A stretch of 64,000 nt of DNA from Mesostigma viride (Eukaryota > Streptophyta > Mesostigmatophyceae > Mesostigmatales > Mesostigmataceae), in contig RPFO01000213.1 of NCBI GenBank assembly GCA_009746045.1, positions 2,444,834 through 2,508,833 of the forward strand, written 5' to 3'. The notes beneath the pieces were generated by a model that was given only the letters and a program-made list of their open reading frames with translations, had not been told where the DNA came from and did not search any database. Position 1 is the first letter of the stretch. Each line of letters begins with the position of its first letter. Positions 59,814 to 64,000 of this stretch are shown here, piece after piece. Made by a program: the position numbers and the translations under genes.

Positions 59814-60920
59814 TTGGGGCCCCCTCCCAACCAGGGGGGGTGGCCAGGACCCCAGGAGGCCCTGGGGGGAGGTGCAGAGGTGCCACAGGCACCCAACAGG
59901 CCTGCTGAGGCCCCCCCAAGGAGCGGGGATGTCCTGGAACAGCTCGCCATTCTCCAGGCCCAGCTGGCCTCGTTGCAAGATCAGCAGTTAACAGCTAACC
60001 AGCTGCAAACTGTCGAGGGCCTGCGCGCCCTGATGTCGCGGTATGAGCGGGGGACCATCAACCTGGACCCCACCCGCCTGCAACAAGCAACCGACGGCTT
60101 CTTGAGGGCCAACCCCCCTCTCACAGGTGTGTTTAACCCTCATAAAAAGGAATCCAAAATCAATATTGCTGGCTTGCCTGAGGGTCACACTGTTGAACAA
60201 GCTAAGCAATTTGTTTTTGCTTTGGAGTATGGGATGGAAGGTCTTAACCTTAGACATCAGTTTAAGGCTCTCAGGGCCTCCTCCACATTCCATCAATCAT
60301 CTCCTGCAATCAGAGCATTGATTCAAACCTATCAGGAACGTACCCTGACACCTGAAGCAGCCATTGAACAGTGGCCTACCTTTATCACTGATCTGAAACA
60401 GCTAGTGCTTACCAATAACCACATGGAAGCAGTAGAACGTTTCAACTGGCTTGCTGCATATAAGGTGAACAAGAATAACCTCTCTGGGGATGCAAAAACA
60501 TACAGGGTAATGATTGAGAAAGACCTTGAGCTTCTCAAGCTCCAACCAAGGTATCTCATCCACACCTGGCTAACAAAAGCTAATTTGCAACCTTCTGTCC
60601 TGGCTACCCTGCTTACAGGCCTCAAGTCCCTCTGGGACAACTTCAGAGCTGCCATGCTCTATATCGAGGAGGCAGTGGACCCCCTGGGTACTGGCAACCC
60701 AGGCCCAGGACCCCAAGGTCCAGGGTGTCCAAGGCCACAAACGCAAGGGGCAGGCCAGCCAGGGGGGGCACCCAAGACCCACAAGTCCTCCCACCAAGGG
60801 GGCAGTGGCTCTCAGGGGCGTGGCAACACGTGGCACCGTGTGCCCCTGCATGGCAACCCCAACAACAACAACAACAACAACAACACAGCACAACAACAAC
60901 AGGTCCCAGCAGGGCAATAA
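59814..60920 (+). CDS. Gag capsid-like domain with Asn/Gln-rich tail
   Basis: The frame has no ATG at its left limit and is probably continuous with the upstream gag through frame changes. Residues ~40-300 are helical, with LEQLAILQAQLASLQDQQLT, GLPEGHTVEQAKQFVFALEY, EAAIEQWPTFITDLKQLVLT and YLIHTWLTKANLQPSVLATL, a typical retrotransposon Gag capsid pattern. The tail is Gly/Pro/Asn/Gln-rich from an AAC/CAA tract (60,850-61,030), where slippage is likely. A Cys-His cluster just after (CPGCWHARH then a distant C) in another frame may be a worn zinc knuckle. Confidence 0.62.
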   Translation: MGPPPNQGGWPGPQEALGGGAEVPQAPNRPAEAPPRSGDVLEQLAILQAQLASLQDQQLTANQLQTVEGLRALMSRYERGTINLDPTRLQQATDGFLRANPPLTGVFNPHKKESKINIAGLPEGHTVEQAKQFVFALEYGMEGLNLRHQFKALRASSTFHQSSPAIRALIQTYQERTLTPEAAIEQWPTFITDLKQLVLTNNHMEAVERFNWLAAYKVNKNNLSGDAKTYRVMIEKDLELLKLQPRYLIHTWLTKANLQPSVLATLLTGLKSLWDNFRAAMLYIEEAVDPLGTGNPGPGPQGPGCPRPQTQGAGQPGGAPKTHKSSHQGGSGSQGRGNTWHRVPLHGNPNNNNNNNNTAQQQQVPAGQ

Positions 60921-60995
60921 CAACAACAGGTCCCAACAGGGCCAAAACAACAACAACAACAGGTCCCAGCAGGGCCAGAACCGGTCCCAGCAGGG

Positions 60996-61028
<33 letters not shown>

Positions 61029-61178
61029 CCAGCCTGGCAACCCTGGCCATAAGGTGCCTGAGGTGCTTCCAGAGGGCACGCAGGCACAACTGCCCCAACA
61101 ACGACTCCCTGCACACAACGTGGATCTCTGCCCGGGCTGCTGGCACGCACGTCATCCCCTGGGGCCTCCAGGCAGCCG

Positions 61179-62561
61179 TTGCAACAGGCCTCGCTACCAA
61201 ATCAATGTGAGTTCTCTCACCTTATGTACTCTGAGGATGATGATCTCATTACCATTGGGGATGGCAACCAGGGCATAATTGATTTTGAGGCAGCAACCTT
61301 ACTGTCCTCCCAACACCCTGTTCTGGAACCTTACATAAAAGCACTAACCCCTACTGTTGACAACTCCATAGATATCAAGGAGCTTGCTCATCAGCTGCAC
61401 CTAGCCATGGGTCATGAAACAGTGGCTGAGGAACTGGCCAGACGGCTGGGGGGTAGTAGCATGGGAAAACAACTCAGGAATGCAGTAAAACTGGCTAGAC
61501 AACACTGTCAAGAATGTCAGTTCAATAGCCCCAAACCTCAAAAATGGCATACTGCAACTCCTTCCACCAATAGGGGCATGATAGTGGGGGATGTGATGCA
61601 CATCAACAAAGATGTCCAACCCTACCTGATCCTAAAAGACTCATGGTCCAGGTTCACAGTAATGGAACCCCTACCTGGCATGTCTGCAGGGCAGCTACGT
61701 GTTGCACTCATGATTGCTTTACCCAGATTCTACCCAGTTGACAGAATTTTGCTTGATCAACAATTTTCTTGTCTGACTGACCTGGAAGGGTGTGAAGCAA
61801 TAGAGATTGCTGGGCTGGAAGATCATGAGGGTCAGGGGGTCATTGAAAGAACCATCAGATCTGTCAAAACCCTACTAGCCAAAAATCCTTCCAAGGATGC
61901 TACTTCAGGGGTCTATTGTGACAGGGCACTCTGGTGTCATGAAATGTGCACAACCCTAAACATGAGACCTGTCTTGCATGCCACGTGGGGTGAAGTAATC
62001 CCAGCAGGCCTGCAGGCAGGTGTATATCCCCCAGAGGTGATAGCACTGTACAACACTGCACGTGCACAAACCTCAGCAAAACTGGCAGAAAAAGATAAAA
62101 CCCATTCCAGGCCAGTATTCCAAAAAGGTGATCAAGTTCTCTATTACAAGGAAAACAGCTTTGGTAAGGTTGGAACTTGGCTAGGTCCAGTTACCATCCG
62201 TGGATTTACCAAAAACAGCAAGACCGTGGAGGTCAAGCACAATATCAATGGGAAGCGTCACAGGGTGAGCTGTCATAGAATTAAGAAGTATTATTCTCCC
62301 ATGGCAGACGTGCCTGGGGAAGAGTCTTTAAGCATGGACTCACTACTTCTATCTGGCAACTCCAGCATGCCCAGCAGTAGCTCTGAGCCACCAATTACTG
62401 CTGTTGACAGCACCACAGCACCCTCTGTGAACCCTTCCACCCTCAGTGAAGCCAGGCCCACTTCACAACCTGGGGATTGCTTAACCAGGCACGAGGTAGC
62501 TGGGTTGGAAGCATTAGCTCAGCCCCAAGGCACGAACCTGTCTGCCAACCTCCCGCTCTGA
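61179..62561 (+). CDS. Retroviral-type integrase
   Basis: The zinc-binding H-H-C-C element is visible as HQLHLAMGHET and ARQHCQECQF. The catalytic core follows: D in VGDVMHINKDV, D in RILLDQQFS and E in GVIERTIRSV. A C-terminal small-barrel region follows with FQKGDQVLYYKENSFG, TWLGPVTIRGF and HRVSCHRIKKYY. The frame has 460 codons to a TGA at 62,561. The left limit is not an ATG, so it is expressed as part of a polyprotein. Confidence 0.8.
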   Translation: MQQASLPNQCEFSHLMYSEDDDLITIGDGNQGIIDFEAATLLSSQHPVLEPYIKALTPTVDNSIDIKELAHQLHLAMGHETVAEELARRLGGSSMGKQLRNAVKLARQHCQECQFNSPKPQKWHTATPSTNRGMIVGDVMHINKDVQPYLILKDSWSRFTVMEPLPGMSAGQLRVALMIALPRFYPVDRILLDQQFSCLTDLEGCEAIEIAGLEDHEGQGVIERTIRSVKTLLAKNPSKDATSGVYCDRALWCHEMCTTLNMRPVLHATWGEVIPAGLQAGVYPPEVIALYNTARAQTSAKLAEKDKTHSRPVFQKGDQVLYYKENSFGKVGTWLGPVTIRGFTKNSKTVEVKHNINGKRHRVSCHRIKKYYSPMADVPGEESLSMDSLLLSGNSSMPSSSSEPPITAVDSTTAPSVNPSTLSEARPTSQPGDCLTRHEVAGLEALAQPQGTNLSANLPL

Positions 62562-62568
62562 GGTCAAA

Positions 62569-63400
62569 TTGGCAGTCGCCTTGCAAGCACTACACAGGTC
62601 ACATAAGCAACAAGCTGCTGTGGCCGCAGGGTTGGCAAAAGTCTCAGCTGTGTGCACTAGTCAGGACCCCTGGACCCTGGCAATAGACACTCAGGCACAG
62701 GTCAGTGTGATCAGTGCACAAGCCATCCCTGGTCTTGAGATTGCACCTTCATTTTGGGCACGGGTGCAGGATTTCTCAGGCCAAAGCTCACTGGATGTAG
62801 TGGGACAAGTGATGCTCCCTATACTTGGTATTCAGACACCCTTCCAGGTGGTGGAGGGGTACTCTGGTAACACCTTGTTGGGGGAACCTTTTGTATCCTA
62901 TCCTGGGGTGCTTATCTCAGCTAATGAGCTCAGTGTCACAGGGGTGGGTGCAGTTCCTCTGGACCACTTTAAAATCCCTCTCTCCAGTATTGTCCCTGGT
63001 ATGGATGCTGTCATCAAGGCAGTCAACACTCAGTATGCACCAGGGGAGATCCCTGATCTGGACAAGTTAGTGCACAGCCAGTTCCTCCATCCCTCAGCCT
63101 TTGGGCTGGGTAAGTGGGACATAGCCATGCACTCACCCCACCAAATCTCCCACGTCATACAAGAATGCAAAACACAAAAAGGGTTTACCAAGTGGCTGAT
63201 GGCCATTGTCCACCAAGCCAGGCAGGAATGGGTCCTGCCCAACCCCAAAAACCCTCAATACAAACCGCCTGTCACCCCTTCATGGGACGTGCCAGAGGGA
63301 GCCAAAAAGCTCAGATTAAAATTTGTTCTCAAACAAAAACCACAAAAAGTGGGCTCCCCAATCTTCCATGCCAGACCATGTGTCACAGAATTAAAGGGGA
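62569..63400 (+). CDS. Retropepsin-like domain and start of reverse transcriptase
   Basis: Residues ~35-130 match a retropepsin: TLAIDTQAQVSVISAQAIPG (active-site loop, with Gln where the DTG glycine is expected), VVGQVMLPILGIQTPFQVVE, and the flap/second loop GNTLLGEPFVSYPG. From ~63,290 the frame enters RT: PEGAKKLRLKFVLKQKPQKV, IFHARPCVTELKG. A one-base frame change at ~63,395-63,405 (AAAGGGG) moves RT into the next frame. A retropepsin downstream of integrase is unusual for copia elements. Confidence 0.65.
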
Positions 63401-64000
63401 CTCCACACTGCCAAAAGGGGAAACATACACACCTGGGCTGCAACAAACCTCACTCAGGATCATGCTCTCCCTATTCCTCCACAACCTCAATGCAGGCCAA
63501 GACTATGTCTGCAAAGCCACTGACATTAAAAGGGCCTTCCTCAGGGGGGACCCAGAAAAGGCTGAATCTGTGTGGAAAGGGAAGGTGTACGTGGTAGACA
63601 CCCCAGCTGTGTGGAAACCTTACATTGATGAGCCCCACCTTATCATCAACATTGGGGTGGAAGGGCTTGTCAGTGCCCCAAAAATTTTCAGAGACTCAGC
63701 AGAGGAAGTATTCAAAAAGCTCAAGGCCACGTATGATGACCTGGACCCATGCTTTTTTGTTGTACCCACCCCCTCTGGACTGCTGTTCTTTGTGTGGCAT
63801 GGAGATGACCAACTCATTTGTGGGCCTAGAGCTGAGGTGGAAACCTTTATTCAGCAGGTCCAGGAATCATATGAGATTGGCAAACAGGTGGAATTGAGCA
63901 CAACCCCCATCCAGTTCTGTGGCATCATGTTGCAGCTGCACAGGCAGCCAGATCAATGGGTCTGCTCTCTCTCTCCTCCTGCAGAATATATTCAAGATTG
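63400..64000 (+). CDS. Copia-type reverse transcriptase, cut by window end
   Basis: The frame is open from ~63,390 to the window end. Conserved copia blocks are seen: KGETYTPGLQQTSLRIMLSL, KATDIKRAFLRGDPEKAE and FKKLKATYDDLDPCFFVV. The catalytic box is FVWHGDDQLICG (HGDD where YVDD is usual), followed by ESYEIGKQVELSTTPIQFCG. The RNase H domain and the 3' LTR are outside the window. Confidence 0.78.

Larger units (their letters stand above)
57927..64000 (+). mobile_element. Ty1/copia-type LTR retrotransposon (3' end beyond window)
   Basis: Order seen: a likely 5' LTR/leader (57,927-58,416, non-coding), gag-like frames (58,417-60,920), integrase (61,179-62,561), a retropepsin-like domain (62,569-63,300) and reverse transcriptase (from 63,300 to the window end). 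Integrase before RT is the copia order. LTR limits cannot be proven without the 3' copy. Several single-base frame changes separate the pieces. Confidence 0.75.

Overview
The window reads as nuclear DNA of a unicellular eukaryote, most likely an alga. The evidence is GT-AG spliceosomal introns, 5'-truncated LINE copies, a Ty1/copia-type LTR retrotransposon and plant/alga-type telomere repeats (TTTAGGG). I cannot name the species.

The centre (about 3,455-45,875) is a ~42 kb integrated polinton-like virus (PLV) with inverted terminal repeats of ~1.2 and ~1.4 kb. Its left arm (4.7-12.6 kb, minus strand) carries the replication, integration and packaging genes: an archaeo-eukaryotic primase plus D5-type SF3 helicase (split by a frameshift), a tyrosine recombinase, an AT-hook protein, an A32/FtsK-like packaging ATPase and a coiled-coil protein. 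Its right arm (33.3-44.2 kb, plus strand) carries the structural genes: a large beta-rich surface protein, a zinc-finger basic protein, a penton-like minor capsid protein, a small virion-like protein, the double-jelly-roll major capsid protein and a LamG-like fibre protein. No family-B polymerase and no retroviral-type integrase is visible, so PLV fits better than Maverick/Polinton.

Both terminal repeats contain telomere-type repeats oriented as at the ends of a linear chromosome: CCCTAAA on the left, TTTAGGG on the right. Between the two viral arms lies a ~19 kb block (13.3-32.4 kb) of spliced genes. A long multi-exon gene (or genes) of unknown function runs leftward, and a three-exon gene with a DDE/RNase H-like transposase core runs rightward. 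They diverge from a 4 kb region of three abutting satellite arrays. More than 20 copies of a ~22 bp GC-rich palindrome are scattered through this block, mostly in introns, and the first satellite is built on the same palindrome. Apart from one plus-strand gene at 12.6-13.1 kb, the whole element is transcribed outward from the satellites.

The flanks are host DNA dense in repeats. At 1-3.45 kb are several LINE 3' ends, each ending in a hairpin followed by an (ATTTA)n or (AATT)n tail. At 45.9-64 kb are LINE ORF1 remnants, other dispersed repeats, one credible host gene (48,778-50,523, minus) and a copia-type retrotransposon (about 57.9 kb to the window end). In that retrotransposon a retropepsin-like domain lies, unusually, between integrase and reverse transcriptase.

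Many genes show single-base frame breaks, often at homopolymers. The element may be decaying, or the assembly may carry indel errors; the sequence alone does not decide.
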